64,000 bases of DNA, taken from contig OV884059.1 in assembly GCA_930367215.1 (NCBI GenBank), positions 74,743,393 through 74,807,392 on the forward strand, given 5' to 3'. The stretch is from Pollenia angustigena (taxonomy: Eukaryota; Arthropoda; Insecta; Diptera; Polleniidae). The translations under genes and the position numbers were made by a program. The notes under the pieces are model-generated. The model saw only the letters and a list, made by a program, of their open reading frames with translations, was not told where the DNA came from and made no database searches. This document shows positions 31,911 to 43,980 of this stretch, one piece after another (position 1 is the stretch's first letter; every line of letters begins with the position of its first letter).

Positions 31911-32805
31911 CTAGCTGACCCGACGGACGTTGTCCTGTCCAAATTAGGAGAAATGTTTGCGTTCGAATTTTAAAATCCGTTAAAAAGATACGAACATTTG
32001 AAAGAAAAATTATTAAAATCGATTGAGCCGTTTTCTGATTTTATGTAAATCGATAAAGTGGGCGTTAATGTAGGTGGGACAAAATTTTCTTTTCGTAAAA
32101 ACCTAAGTTGGACCACGGCGGTGATTTTAAAGAAAAAATCGTCCAAATCGGTCAAGCCGTTCTCAAGTTATGCGCTTAATAGCAAAAGTTGGCGTAAGAG
32201 TAGGCGTGGTACATTTTTCTTTCGATGAAAACGTAAAATGGATTAATACGAACATTTGAAAGAAAAATTTGTCAAATCGAAGGAGCCGTTTTTTGATTTA
32301 AGCTAAATCGAAAAAGTGGGCGGGGCAAAATTTTATTTCCATAAAAACCTAAGTTGGACCATGGCGATGATTTTAAAGAAAAAATCGTCCAAATCGGTCA
32401 AGCCGTTCTCAAGTTAAGCGCTTAATAGAAAAAGTAGGCGTGGTAAATTTTTCTTTCGATAAAAACTTAAAATGGGTTAATACGAACATTTGAAAGAAAA
32501 ATTTGTCAAATCGATGGAGCCGTTTTCTGATTTTAGGTTATTCGAAAAAAGTGGGCGTAAAAGTGGGCGGGGCGAAATTTGCTTTTCGTATAAATCTAAG
32601 TTGGACCATGACGATCATTTTAAAGAAAAAATCGTCCAAATTATATAGATGTCATTGGTGGTGCAGTATGAAAATTGGATTTTGCCACGCTCCTTCGCCC
32701 GCAGACCTGAGTATTCTGAAGATTCCCTGAAAATTTTATCAAAATCGGCCGAGCCGTTTTGGAGTCCATACGTTACATACACACATCCTGTTTTATATAT
32801 ATAGA
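31911..32805 (-). mobile_element. Helitron-like dispersed repeat, full copy
   Basis: Reading the minus strand, it starts TCTATATATATAAAA and ends GGGTCAGCTAG followed by T, with hairpin GGACAACGTCC before the end. Its interior is about three imperfect units of roughly 230 bp, each with 'gaacatttgaaagaaaaatt', 'gtttt.tgatttt.g', 'aaaacctaagttggaccatg' and 'ggtcaagccgttctcaagtt'. It is homologous to 601-1252. It codes for nothing, so any movement needed an outside Helitron protein. Confidence 0.65.
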
Positions 32806-33060
32806 CTTAAAAAATAAGGGTTCATGATGGGTAAAAATAGAGGCAGTTGTGGTTCGATGCTCATACCTCAGCCATTTCTGAACCGTTCTACATGTGATAT
32901 AAATATAAATCACCCTAGTCCTCATCTAATCTGGGGTCTCGGAAGAACCCATTTCATCATACATATGGAAAGACAAACTAACGGAAGGACAGATGGACAA
33001 CGTTTAATTAACTGTTTCGACCCGGACGGTACATATGTGTGCCACTGAAAGTTTAAACAT
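32806..33060 (+). repeat. Continuation of the repeat split at 31.9 kb
   Basis: 'gacaaactaacggaaggaca', 'gatggacaacgtttaatta' and 'cgacccggacggtacatatg' are the kind of text I associate with the fly TATACCC repeats. Its left part lies at 31720-31910. Confidence 0.5.
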
Positions 33061-34542
33061 CCCTAACAGCTTAAAGTTTAATGGTGCTGGGTTGCGAAAT
33101 GAACCTTATAATCTTTAAAGTCTTCTGTGAACATTCTAATAAGTTTCGTTGTGTTTTTTTGTTGTTTAGATTAACGGCACCGTTTTTGTAAGTTACAACG
33201 CTACCAAACTGAAGTGAAAAGCATGGTCTTTGCATAACATAATGCGCGAATGTTAATTTTACCGGACGGTTGGTACTTATTTGCACCACATCCCGAATGG
33301 TACAACGATGTACCACAACTCCCACAGCCCGACTTTATTGTTTTTCCGATTTTCTTTCACCTATAAGTTATATATTACTTAAATATTCGGTTCCAATCAA
33401 AAATTTTGTTTTACCATTGATATTCGAAAGTCGCTAGTAATAGGGATCCATAATATCCTTACTTAATAGAGTCTAACAAACTTTTATAGAAACGAACTGT
33501 GGTGAAGTGCTAAGTTTTATTAAGCAATTGATTTTCGGTGATTTTCGGTAGCGATTTTTTTGTCGAATTTAAAAATGATTCTAACTTTTATATAAGAAAT
33601 ATTTTTTTACATAAATTAGTTTTGGGAATAAGATTTACATGGCACCTGATGCAAATTTGAGATCGATTTCATAATTTGTCTTTATATTTTAAAATGTATA
33701 AGCCCAACGTACATGCCGAAGAACTATATTGATTGCTACTTAGGGGACTAGAAAAAGTAATGAAACGATTGTAATATTTTCAATACTTTTCCACATGTCT
33801 TTGGGCAATTCCTGCAAAATATTTTCATTGTAAACTATGGAGCACCCTTTATATCTGTATAAACATTACCACAAACTGGTTTATTTAGATAGATAATAGA
33901 ACATTAGAAATAGCTAAACATTTTAAAAGTACTTTCATTAACTCTTTTAAGTCTCTGTATTTTCATTAGCCAATTTTATTTTTTTCTTTAATGGAATTTC
34001 TTATTGATAAAAAAAAAATGTCAATAATATTCAACGGTAACTTATCACTGTCAAAAGATTAAAATCAATTTATTCAATGAAATAAATGGAATAACAATTA
34101 ATTTTCTAAGATTTTTGGTCAAGATTTAATTTATTTATTCAACAATCATCTAATTAGTTATTTTGTTTGCTAAAGTAAACAAATTTTAAAAAGTACTTGT
34201 CAATGGGGAAACAAATACTTTGCAAGAAGATTATGGTAACTTGTTCTAAGAAAAAGTTTTGATACACATATACGACACCAATTTTAGGGATTTTATTTAA
34301 AATAATAATATTTATTTAATTTATTTTTACTCATAAATAAAATTTTAGGATGTGAAAATATATTTACATACATGCATACAATTCTATAAGCCGTTTAACT
34401 TTAAAACGACAAAAAGCATAGTCAATTTAACAAAAGTCTACATACTGACCTTTATCGTATGTAGATTTTTGGTACATACTGTATGTTGCCTTTATTCCGC
34501 TTTGTGCCCCTCTTTGGGTTTTTTCTTGGAAAATGTTAAGCG
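33061..34542. other. AT-rich sequence, nothing recognised
   Basis: Short frames without motifs; no repeats found in the window. Confidence 0.4.
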
Positions 34543-34744
34543 TCTCATACTAGTGCTGGGAAACTATCGATAGACTATCGATATTATCGATAGTCTGAAA
34601 ATATCGATAGGAAAAATATAAATATCGATATTTTTAGTATTTAAAATACAGATATGTAGACATCTAACAGCAGCTATACACACACAGTTTTTTGCCGAAA
34701 ATTTTTACTTGCTATTATTAATTCGCGCTGAATTACAGCAATGA

Positions 34745-34937
34745 ATACAAACAACAAGAAAAGCTGCATGATAAAGCGAAGATGATGACGGTCAAGGAAC
34801 CAAACATAATGCTGACAAAGCAGTTCCTTCTGGGCTGTCATCGGAGGGGACATCCGAACCACTGTCTGATGGAGTCAGACCCCCCCGATACATATCAGAA
34901 AATATCTTCGCTGGTATGAGAGTGAAGTCCAACAACA
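34745..34937 (+). pseudogene. Non-LTR retrotransposon fragment, part 1
   Basis: The frame KMMTVKEPNIMLTKQFLLGC and HPNHCLMESDPPRYI resembles the region just before the C-terminal domain of jockey/I-group non-LTR polyproteins. It continues in part 2 after the miniature element. Confidence 0.6.
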
Positions 34938-35176
34938 CCAGGGGGCAAATTATGGCAGTCGTGATCGAATACTTTTTCGATTCGAAAGCAATTTTATTTC
35001 TAATTCTCTCTGTCTATACTGAACGGATCAAAATAATTTTTTTTAGTATTGTAAGCATTTATTTTAGTTTTCACAACACTGAAAAAATAATAACGATTCG
35101 TTCAGTATCAACTGAAATAACATTGCCTTCGAATCTAAAAAGTATTCGATAACGACTGCCATAATTTGCCCCCTGG
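34938..35176. mobile_element. MITE with CCAGGGGGCAAATTATGGCA ends
   Basis: The two ends are inverted copies for about 45 bases (ccagggggcaaattatggca, then gtcgt.atcgaatacttttt) with one or two mismatches. It splits the retrotransposon frame. The target duplication is not clear. The 78-codon frame in it is the element's own sequence and not a gene. Confidence 0.85.
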
Positions 35177-35595
35177 ACTCTATGACAGACCACACCTCAT
35201 ACAGGGCAGCTCTGAATGCAGTTCACAGGGAGTCGGTGGAGAGTGCAATGAACAGCCACCGGGACAACATCATATTAGGGGGTCGTCCACCACCGGTTGC
35301 AAACAAAGAGCGGGACTTACCACGACGGACGAGGGTGACATTGGCACAATTAATATCAGGATGGTGCGCACGTCTTAACTCGTACTGGTCGAGAATAAAT
35401 AGCACCATCCCTGACCTATGCCCTGCATATGGAATAGGCCCACACGACGTACGACACCTATTCAACTGCAGTGCAAACCCAACCCAGCTAGAAGCAGTGT
35501 CCTTATGGACCCGCCCACGTAAGGTAGCACAGCTACTGGGCCTTGATTTAGCTGAGTTGGAAGGCCAGAGTGAAGAAGAAGAAGGAGAAGAATAG
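35177..35595 (+). pseudogene. Non-LTR retrotransposon fragment, C-terminus
   Basis: From 35182 the frame reads DHTSYRAALNAVHRESVESA, LPRRTRVTLAQLISGWCARL, NSYWSRINSTIPDLCPAYGI, GPHDVRHLFNCSANP and VSLWTRPRKVAQLLGL, then an acidic end. This is the conserved C-terminal domain of a jockey/I-group element. The usual CPxC zinc knuckle is here CPAY, so the second cysteine is lost. The reverse transcriptase core is absent. No poly(A) tail follows clearly, so the piece may have been captured rather than inserted by target priming. Confidence 0.75.
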
Positions 35596-36186
35596 AAAAG
35601 TAAATTTTATACATGCTTGTTTTTCAGGTCGATCTGTTACAACAACAACAAGAATGGCAAGTGGTATGGATTGCTTAGCAGTGCTTTTTACTGTTAATTA
35701 AAGGCCTTTAAGTCGAAATTTGTACATGTTTATGTAGGGACTGAAATGTCAAATATTTTTGTAATGTTGTAAAAAAAATGCAAATCCAAATGCAATTGCA
35801 AGCATAGGACAAAACAATAAATGACCATTAGAGGATAAGTCCGCTAGATTGATTACCTTTTTGGGTTTAGAATTAAGAAAATTTTTTTAAAGTTGCAATG
35901 GAATATCTTATAGTCCCTGTTACTTCGGGTCCTTTAGAAAGGTACTTATCAATTTTAAAAAAACTGCCATCTAAAATAACGTGCGTATATACATACATAC
36001 GTCTTATACATTCAATAAAGAGATGAAAACAACGGACTGCAGCCTTATAAAAAAATAATTAAAGTATTCCTGCACAAGTACAAACATTCAGTCGACAGTA
36101 ATATCGATATATCGATAGTGAAATCTGAACTATCGATAAATATCGATAGTGGAAAATATCGATAGTATCCCAGCACTATCTCATAC

Positions 36187-36613
36187 ACTTGCAATAAAAT
36201 TTTTCAATTTTACGTATTGTACAATTATATAGCCAATGTGTATGTGTTGCTTATGGTGGCAGGTGGCACAATATATAGGAAACAATAATATGGCTTTTGA
36301 TTTTTATTGCACAATAAAAAGAAAGTGAAATGTGTTCGCAACATCGTACAATGCTGTTTATGTTATTTCTATAGGTTATGTTCACCTTTTTATTGAATGA
36401 ACGAAACCATATTGAATGAATTGTTGTAGTTGTTTCTTTGGCCAGAGTGATTAATTTATGAATGTTATTTTTGTCAAGCTAATAGGGCCTAAATTTCTTC
36501 AATGTAAATGCAATTCAATTTTTAATTACAATATTTTCCGACGTTTTGTCGATATTACATGAAACTTATTGCATGATATATGATAAAATGGAAATAGTAA
36601 GACTAATATCATA
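36187..36613. other. AT-rich sequence, nothing recognised
   Basis: No motif or repeat seen. Confidence 0.4.
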
Positions 36614-36615
36614 TA

Positions 36616-38355
36616 CAGTATTTTTCGTTTAGCTGCATTTCACTTAACTGCATTTTTTGCCTATCTGCACGAAATACAAATAATTGTGTATGAAGGCTTA
36701 ATATTGTTAGAAAAAAAATCTTTTACGTGCATTTTGCTTAAGTGCATATTTTGGATAACAGCATTCGATTTGTGGTGAACAATTTTTATTTTTAATACAA
36801 AATATCACTTTTAAGTGCCTCATAAAATAATTTTTTTAAGTGACTCATAAAAACAAAAAAACATTATTTTATCAATCGCTATTTTATGAAAAAGAAAGGC
36901 AAACAAATTAAGTTTGCTGATATGGTAACACAAATGGCTGAATTAAAAATTCATTTGATCTAGCAGCTGTGATTGTGTGTGCACATATAAACATTTAAAA
37001 CACACATGTTCTGCTAAAAGCAGAACCACTAGTGGCGAATGAGGGTAAACTAAGTTTGTCATTCCGTGTGAAAATTTTTTATTATACATCTAAGGCCCTA
37101 TAAAGTACATATATTCTGGCTCCTTGAGTTATTCTAAGGCCCGTTTTCACAACTTACTGATAGATAAACGTAGGATTTTATCAGCCGTATAAAATTGCTC
37201 AATTATTACAACTTTACTTTAACCAACCAGGTAGGGTGAACCTTAATTTACTTTATCGCTCACTTAAGGTAAAGTTTTTCAATCAGTTAAGATTATTTGT
37301 TATTTAAATTATATTTTAATTAAAAATTTATTTCCAAGCAACTAAAATGTCAATTAAATCAAAATTATATTTTGAATTTTCTTTCAACATAAAAATAAAT
37401 TAATTCAATTATCATATTAATTAAATTTAAATACATTTTAAACCATTTTTTTTAATTGATTAAAAAAACTACTGATATGTTTTTCTGTGTAATCAGTGTG
37501 GGATTGAAATCCAGAAAAATCGGTTCAGTAGGATCAGAGCTGTGAATCACAATGTGAAACCACCATCCTTAAAATGTGATAATTTTGTTAGAAAAACTAA
37601 CATAAATGGTGGAATAATGCATGGAATAATATAAGATCTTGCACAAATTCATTTTATACGACTGGAAATTTTGCTGTTAAATTTTGGGAAGATCGGTCCA
37701 TAATTTACAATAGGCCGCATATAAAGCCTACTCTGGGAAATTCATTAAATGCGTCTAAAACTGTAGCAGATATAGACATTGCGGTAAAATTTGTTTCAAC
37801 TTAGCTTAATATCGCCTTTAAAATGTCATGCAATTTTGTGGTATATGGTCCATAATTTACTTTAGATCTCATACTAAGTAGCCCTCTGAAATTCACTGTA
37901 AGCTCGAAAACTAATTTCACTGCTGTATTGAAATTTATTCTAATTTAAGTTTTTTATCCCCAGAAATCACACTACAGAATTTTGGGATGATTGGTTCATA
38001 ATTTATATGCTGATGTCGTTATTTTTTTTAAATTAAATTAAATTTTTTAATTAATAATATCTAGATATCATATAGCACGAACTCCTGAAATATTAGAACT
38101 GTCGGTGGTTTTGATTTGATTTAGCACTTTAAATTGTTTTTAAATGCATTGTTTTATATTCATATAGGCATTACCTTCATTTAAATTGTATTAAAATCTA
38201 TTTTTGTATTTACATAAGGGCACATTTATTCAGGTACGTGAATTCTCTTAGCAGCATTGTTTATGCTGCTAAGTGAATACTGCGTAACAGAACATTTGGC
38301 GTACCTGCACGAATTTTCGTGCAAAATTGAATGTGCAGCTAAACGAAAAATACTG
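36616..38355. mobile_element. pogo-like non-autonomous element
   Basis: The ends CAGTATTTTTCGTTTAGCTG are perfect inverted copies and TA flanks both (36614-36615, 38356-38357). The pogo terminal repeat of Drosophila, as I remember it, is of the CAGTATAATTCGCTTAGCTG type, so the family resemblance is strong. Subterminal TGCATTT..CTTAACTGCAT words follow. There is no transposase. A copy of the TATACCC repeat (37030-38150) occupies the interior. Confidence 0.8.
37030..38150 (+). repeat. TATACCCTCCACCAC repeat, single-unit copy
   Basis: Colinear with 10089-12427 but with only one copy of the 152-bp unit (near 37690-37740). It lacks a clear left inverted end ('gagggtaaactaagtttgtc'). 37139-37490 is extra sequence not seen in the other copy. 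Confidence 0.65.
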
Positions 38356-38357
38356 TA

Positions 38358-39084
38358 CCAATATATTGCAAGTGTATCGGCCGCCTCATACTGTATGGGC
38401 ACAACGTGATCTGTTCTAATAATGCTGCCCAAGAAAACTCAAAATATGCTACACGTTTCACCCCCAAGTTATTGAAAGAGCTAGAAATGCAGCATTATTA
38501 AAATAGCTGTTCTTGTTTTGTTTTTTTTTTTTTTTTTTGAAAATTTCGTTTGTGAAACATTTGCTGCGAAACATTTAAGTTTGTTGATGAAAGGAGAAAG
38601 ACGAATGGAAAAGTGTTATTTTTTTCAGGTACAAGTTATTAAAAGAAAGAGAGAAGGCATAGAAAATGACTCAGTGCTGTAAAACAAAATTTTTATACTA
38701 TGGATACGAATGCAGTTTCAAAAGAGAATTGAAGAAAGTTTTTGCAGCAAATGTTCATAATATGGATGAGGGACTAACATACCAAATACATACATACCGT
38801 TAACTAAAACTCAAAAGGCACTAACTACCCAAAAATTAAAAATTGATTTAGTGTTCTTTTGGAATCTTTCGACCAAAATTAGCTATTTTATTAACAAAAA
38901 ACAAACGGACCGATCTTCAAAATAAAGGACCTAACAAAATTGTCAAAACAACTGGTAGATTTTAACAAAAAAATATAAGAAAAATAAATTATTAAGATAT
39001 TAAGGTAATTTACCATTTTAAATCATTTTTGCTTCTGTTTACAGAAAGAAAAAACTCGTAATAAATTTAAGTTTTTTCTTCTTA
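38358..39084. other. AT-rich sequence, T run at 38521-38539
   Basis: Nothing else is visible. Confidence 0.4.
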
Positions 39085-39086
39085 TA

Positions 39087-39472
39087 CCGTGTTCAGATAT
39101 GCACCATAATTGAGTTTTTCGCAATAAATGCCATTATTGAGCTCAATTATCCATACAAAATTGCAATTTAGTTATTGCTCAATTAAATATGCAACACTGC
39201 AGTGCACTCTCACAAGTGTGCTTAGTGAGTAAAACCCAACTCACTAAACAAAGTGTTTTGACATTTTTGCCAACAACAAAACAACAAAAACGAAGGTCCA
39301 TTCATTAGGTCTGCGCAAAAATCAGATGTTTATTTTGTTTTTTCTTTAAAGATGTCAAATGTTGTGAACAATTTGCTAATTGAGTAAGCTAAATTGTGTA
39401 TGTGTGAACAGAAAGATTATTATGTCAATAAACCGAATATTGACTCAATAAAAAAGGTATATCTGAACACGG
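39087..39472. mobile_element. MITE with CCGTGTTCAGATAT ends
   Basis: The ends CCGTGTTCAGATAT are inverted copies; TA flanks both (39085-39086, 39473-39474). The interior is AT-rich and non-coding. Confidence 0.8.
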
Positions 39473-39474
39473 TA

Positions 39475-40032
39475 TTACCTTAGTACGAGTCGTACTCAAA
39501 ACTTTAATGAAAGACACAACAACAACACTATAAGAAGAAAAATATAGATTATTTTCATGTTTAAAAAGTAAAATAAGAAGCAATAATTCCCATATTATTT
39601 TTTTTAAATTTTTTAGTTAAACATATCAAACTTTTAAAGTAGAATGATTACGGAAACCATATTGGGCATGCTGCTGGTGTCTTATAATTGAGAATTCTTC
39701 TGTAAACAAATGGCGGAATACAACAAAAGTGAAATAAACATTTGCAACAAGTAAGTAAAATAATTGTATTCTCTCTGGTTCTGTGGGGTTAGTGTTTAGG
39801 TTAGAATCAAGCTAGTCTCACTTTAGGATTATTTCAAGTACAAATGGAGATTTAAAAGTTTTAAAACTCTCGCATCACGCACAGTTTGAGATAAATTGTA
39901 TCTCACTTTTAATTTAGTCAACCCTGTTTTCAGTTAGTTTTAAGTACGAACTCGAGATTAAATATGGATGAGTTAAGTATGTCGCACTTGAAGCAAGCGT
40001 TTTGTACTTGATTAAAGGAAATAAGTTCTTAC
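39475..40032. other. AT-rich sequence, nothing recognised
   Basis: No motif or repeat seen. Confidence 0.4.
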
Positions 40033-40710
40033 TAGGGAGATCGATCAAATAGTATTCGACCGGCTTAAACCGGTTATTTTGGTTTTGCCGAAGTCGAATA
40101 TCTTAAAATGTCCATTTTTCGAATATCGAATAGACCGGCTATTTTTGGTAAAATAACCCAGTCATTTTTGTAATGTGTAATTTATATACATTTTCCTTTC
40201 TTTTGTTATAAATGTTCCCGTAATTAAAGTACTTTTTTAATTGAATATTGGGCAAACTTAAACTTTTCAGCTTAAAAAGTAATTAGCAATTGGAAAGTAT
40301 TCTAAATATTATATATGTAAGTATATCTTTATATCTTTATAAAGATGTCATCTCTGGTGATATTTCTAAATGATTTAAAAGACAATGGTGCGGAAAGGGC
40401 CCTAAAATGATTAGTTGCAAAGGTTCTTCAACGTCTCGACTTAGTAGTCCCCTTTAATAAGTCCACAAGCTTGACATTTATATACGCCAAGTTTAACTTG
40501 ACTCTGTTCCAAGGAGTTCTTAAGAGACTGCAAATTTTTTACTTAAATACGTTGCCAAAAATTAATGAAATACTCTAAAATAGTTCTAGCATATCTTCAT
40601 GCTTAAAACTACAACATACCGGCGGAATCAACGATATGGGAAAATTCATCAGTTTTATTTATTAAAACACAAAGAACTTTAAACAAAATTTGAGGAATCA
40701 AACAATGTTA
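40033..40710. mobile_element. Half copy of the TAGGGTGATCGAT hAT-type element
   Basis: It starts TAGGGAGATCGATCAAATAG and matches, inverted, 51600-52174 ('gtattcgaccggcttaaacc'; 'cttcatgcttaaaactacaa'). The second terminal repeat is missing, so the copy is truncated at about 40710. Confidence 0.75.
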
Positions 40711-40814
40711 ATGCCAGTTCACACACGTCAAGTTGGACTTGTCAAGTCTTGAGTTTTTAGGGGAGAAGGGAAAAGAGAATACAAAAATTGCCATGCCCAT
40801 ACAATTTGAATGAA

Positions 40815-40838
40815 TATATATATATATATATATATATT
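40815..40838. repeat. (AT)n microsatellite
   Basis: About eleven AT units. Confidence 0.9.
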
Positions 40839-41136
40839 CCTCTAACTCCCACGGGAGCATAGGGCGCCAAAAAATTTGAATAAAGCAATCCTAAAAAGCG
40901 TGGCGTCAACGGTTTTTGCAATTAGAAAAACCGATTTTGACAGTGCGTTTAATAGAAAAGTTGGCCGTTATTGTTAATAAATAATGGCAATTGAGCTATT
41001 TTTTGGTAAATCTAGCGGTTTTATCTCCATTTTTTATTACTTTTTTTATACCGATTGGGAATTTATATTGAAACAACAATAAAAAAAACTCAAATTTGTT
41101 TTAGTTTTCAATATAAATTGCTTAAAGAAAATGGTA
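40839..41136. other. Unassigned sequence
   Basis: Nothing recognised. Confidence 0.4.
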
Positions 41137-41388
41137 AGGCCAAACTTTAATATGTATAAGCTTGCATAATCTACTGTCAAAAATTAACAAAAAGGCTGTC
41201 AAATGCATTTAAATACACAAAAAACACATTTGATTCCGTACGGAAAGTGCGATCAGTTTCGCACTTTGCTTAAGCAAACAAAGCTTAAAAAAAGTTGCTT
41301 TAAGTAGAATATGGTTTGACAGATATGATAACATGTATTCGCACAGTTGCTTCAAACAACCGAAGCATATTATGTTTGAAAGATAGGC
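41137..41388. mobile_element. AGGCCCAACTATAAT MITE family, copy 2
   Basis: Left 'aggccaaactttaatatg'; interior 'atttgattccgtacggaaag' and 'gctttaagtagaatatggtt'. The right end is decayed. Confidence 0.7.
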
Positions 41389-41524
41389 AGTATGATTTTA
41401 CTGCATTTTAAAATAAAAATGTTTATTAAAATTTTTCTTAAAACACATTTACAATTCAAATAAAAGGTTAGTGAATACTGCTGTTAATGTTTTAATTAAA
41501 AACCTTTGCGTACGGTAATTTCTT

Positions 41525-41807
41525 CTTAGTCTGAGTTCATACGGCTTAAGTCTTATTGACAAGATTCTTCCTTTTTCTTCTTTGAACATGAAGTGGCGTT
41601 CAAATGAATCATGTCATGTTCACGACATGTTTTTTATTTTGTTTTATTCGATATTGAAAACAAAAACAAAATTAAACAACGAATAAGAAAGCTAAACGTA
41701 AAGACAGTACATGCGTCTGTGTACTCGTTTCTTTTCCCCTCGTCCCTCTTGCTTATAAAGTAAGCAATCATATCAATAAGACATGAGCCGTATGAACAAA
41801 GACTTAA
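41525..41807. mobile_element. MITE with GTTCATACGGCTTAAGTC ends
   Basis: 'gttcatacggcttaagtctt' (41535) is mirrored by 'agccgtatgaacaaagac' (about 41786-41803). The inverted ends are about 35 bp with mismatches; the exact ends are uncertain by a few bases. Confidence 0.7.
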
Positions 41808-42326
41808 AAAGGGTAATCTTAAGAGGGCCGTACGGTAATAAAAAATATAAAAGTTTACATCACTGATTTGGTGCGAAATGAGTAAAATAACGTTTTTTAA
41901 TCAAGGCGAATTCATACAGGGTCGTCTTATTTTGAAAACGTTTACAACGCTGTAAAACATTTTAACGTTGTCAAAAAAAAAATATAAAACCCCTACGTCT
42001 ATACGCACAATTTGTATTTGAAAACATAAGCAATAGCGTCGGCAGAATGACGCCACAGAAATGTTCTATGTTTAACATTTTTTTTTTTTCAGAGTGGAGT
42101 AAACGTACTTATGTCTAAACACAAAACATGAATTTGTATGTAAATAAATACTTACATTTTCTTTGGCAACCAATTTATTTTTAATTATTTTTTTATTATT
42201 AATTTGTAAAGTTTGTATTTAAAGTTTAAAATTTTTCCTTTTTTGTAACTGATAATTGATTTTGACAGCTTGTGTCAAAAGATAATTGCTCAGCAATAAA
42301 TTATAATATTTTTGGCTGAACAGTGG
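41808..42326. other. AT-rich sequence, nothing recognised
   Basis: No motif or repeat seen. Confidence 0.4.
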
Positions 42327-42509
42327 CCGTATTCTGTAATTCGCTAAAGCTAAATTTCTATCGCTAAAAATCTATAAAGTGGATTTAGCGATTTTTGGCT
42401 ACGAATGCAATACTGTAAAGTGCATTGCTAAATTTGGCAATGACATAACAATTTAATTCTCCGCAATTGTAGCTTTTATTGTCATCACTAGACGAATTAC
42501 GGAATACGG
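42327..42509. mobile_element. MITE with CCGTATTCTGTAATTCG ends
   Basis: Left CCGTATTCTGTAATTCG, right reversed CCGTATTCCGTAATTCG. A hairpin of 'tagcgat..taaat' words follows. The target duplication is not resolved. Confidence 0.75.
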
Positions 42510-42827
42510 GTGCAGGTGTTTAAATACATATTTATGCAGTCCACACGTTAATATCTAGTGTTGGCAATAGAATTGGGTAGTTGCTGCGGCAATAATTGCC
42601 AAACAAATTGCTCGTCTAGACTCAGGGTTACAATGTTGTTAACAATTCAAACAAATATTTAATTTTGTTTTTAATTTTAAATTGTGTGTTTTGAAATTAA
42701 TAATTAAAAAAATATTTTAAGATTCCCCAGTACCTGGTTTACCGTTTTGACTCATGGTTACTTATCAGCTGTTTCTTACGTAGCAAGATAATTTCACCTG
42801 GTTTAAATATTCCTTTTTTTTAGCTTT
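42510..42827. other. Unassigned sequence
   Basis: Nothing recognised. Confidence 0.4.
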
Positions 42828-42895
42828 AGCCTAGTACTCTGTTTAAATTTGTGAAAAATGTTGAGCAACTTTGATTATTTCACACGAAAATTTTA
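42828..42895. mobile_element. Single end of the AGCCTAGTACTCTG MITE
   Basis: 'agcctagtactctgtttaaa' and 'gaaaaatgttgagcaacttt' match one end of the element at 54008-54489. The rest of it is missing. Confidence 0.7.
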
Positions 42896-43013
42896 ATATC
42901 TATCAATGTTGGATTTGTTAGATTCAAAGATGTTGGTGGACTATAAATTAATAAGGAAAGTATAATATTGGATTTATTATAAGGGCTTAAATATCTAAGT
43001 ACAAAAAATTAAA

Positions 43014-43242
43014 AGCCCAACGATAAAGTTCATAAGCTGACTTAAGCAACTGGGCGAATACATTTTAATCCTGGTGTTGAACCATATTGAACTTAAGGAA
43101 CCTTTTGGTTAAGTGCGAAATTAATCGCACATTCCTTTCGGAATCAAATGTTTTTTGATTTTATTTTTTAAATGCATTTGAGAGACTTTTTGTTAATTTT
43201 TGACAGAACCTTGAGCACGCTCATTCGTATTATAGTTGGGCT
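43014..43242. mobile_element. AGGCCCAACTATAAT MITE family, copy 3 (inverted)
   Basis: It ends 'tattatagttgggctc' and contains 'aaatgcatttgagagac' and 'cggaatcaaatgttttttga', all inverted relative to the other copies. Confidence 0.7.
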
Positions 43243-43832
43243 CAAAAGAGTTTGAAATTTGTAATTTAAAAAGATTCCGAGAAAAAAGTTGCAATTTTTG
43301 CCAAATAGATATAAAAGGCGAACTCCACAAAGTACCTCCTTCCTTTAAAACCGTGTAAAAAAATTGCCATATCAATTACATTTAAATTTTATTCATTTTA
43401 ACTCTTTCTATATTTTTTTTTCATAAAAAATCCATTTAGAATCCCAGTTGACAAGTGTATTGAATAAATGAATTAAAGCAACAATCCATGAATTTTTAAC
43501 AACAGCTTACTAAAATGAAAGAAGATTTGAAAACGAAGAATAATGGAAAATTTGGTAATTTATATGTTTTCAATGCTGCGTATAGATGAGCGAATTATAA
43601 AAAAAAAGTTTAAACAAAATTTAATTGCGATCACACGCCGTAACACTTGAGTGATTAAATAGAAGGGGTTCTTTAGGTTTTTCAATTCTAAGTGACTTCT
43701 TGTTACCTTTTCGAAAAAATAGTCGTAACAAGAATTGAGCTAAAGAGTGCACACGAAATAATGTGAACGGACAATAGGTACATAAAATTAATAAATATAT
43801 GAAAGAAAGTTTGAACAAGAAAGAATGCTATA
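43243..43832. other. AT-rich sequence, nothing recognised
   Basis: No motif or repeat seen. Confidence 0.4.
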
Positions 43833-43978
43833 GCAGTATTTCAAGTACTTGAAATACAAATAAGTATTTTCTATTTAAAATACCTTCCCAAAATGTATTT
43901 TGTATTTTAAATACCTGTCGCTCAAGTATTTTGTATTTCAAATACTTTTGGCCTCAAAATACATTTTCACAAAATACA
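43833..43978. repeat. Cluster of AAATAC/GTATTT words
   Basis: At least ten copies of 'aaatact', 'gtattt' and 'gtattttgtatttcaaatac' variants in 146 bases, in both orientations. It resembles the subterminal repeats of hAT-type elements, but I found no second end. Confidence 0.6.
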
Positions 43979-43980
43979 GC

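Larger units (their letters stand above)
34551..36178. mobile_element. hAT-type element with TATCGATA arrays
   Basis: TCTCATAC flanks it (34543-34550, 36179-36186), an 8-bp duplication. The inverted ends TAGTGCTGGGA fit the hAT pattern. Both subterminal regions are arrays of TATCGATA (about 34567-34630 and 36100-36165). No hAT transposase is present. The interior holds pieces of a retrotransposon and a miniature element. Confidence 0.85.

Noticed and set aside
34916..35152. 78-codon frame
   Set aside because: It lies within the miniature element at 34938-35176 and runs through both inverted ends; no motif.
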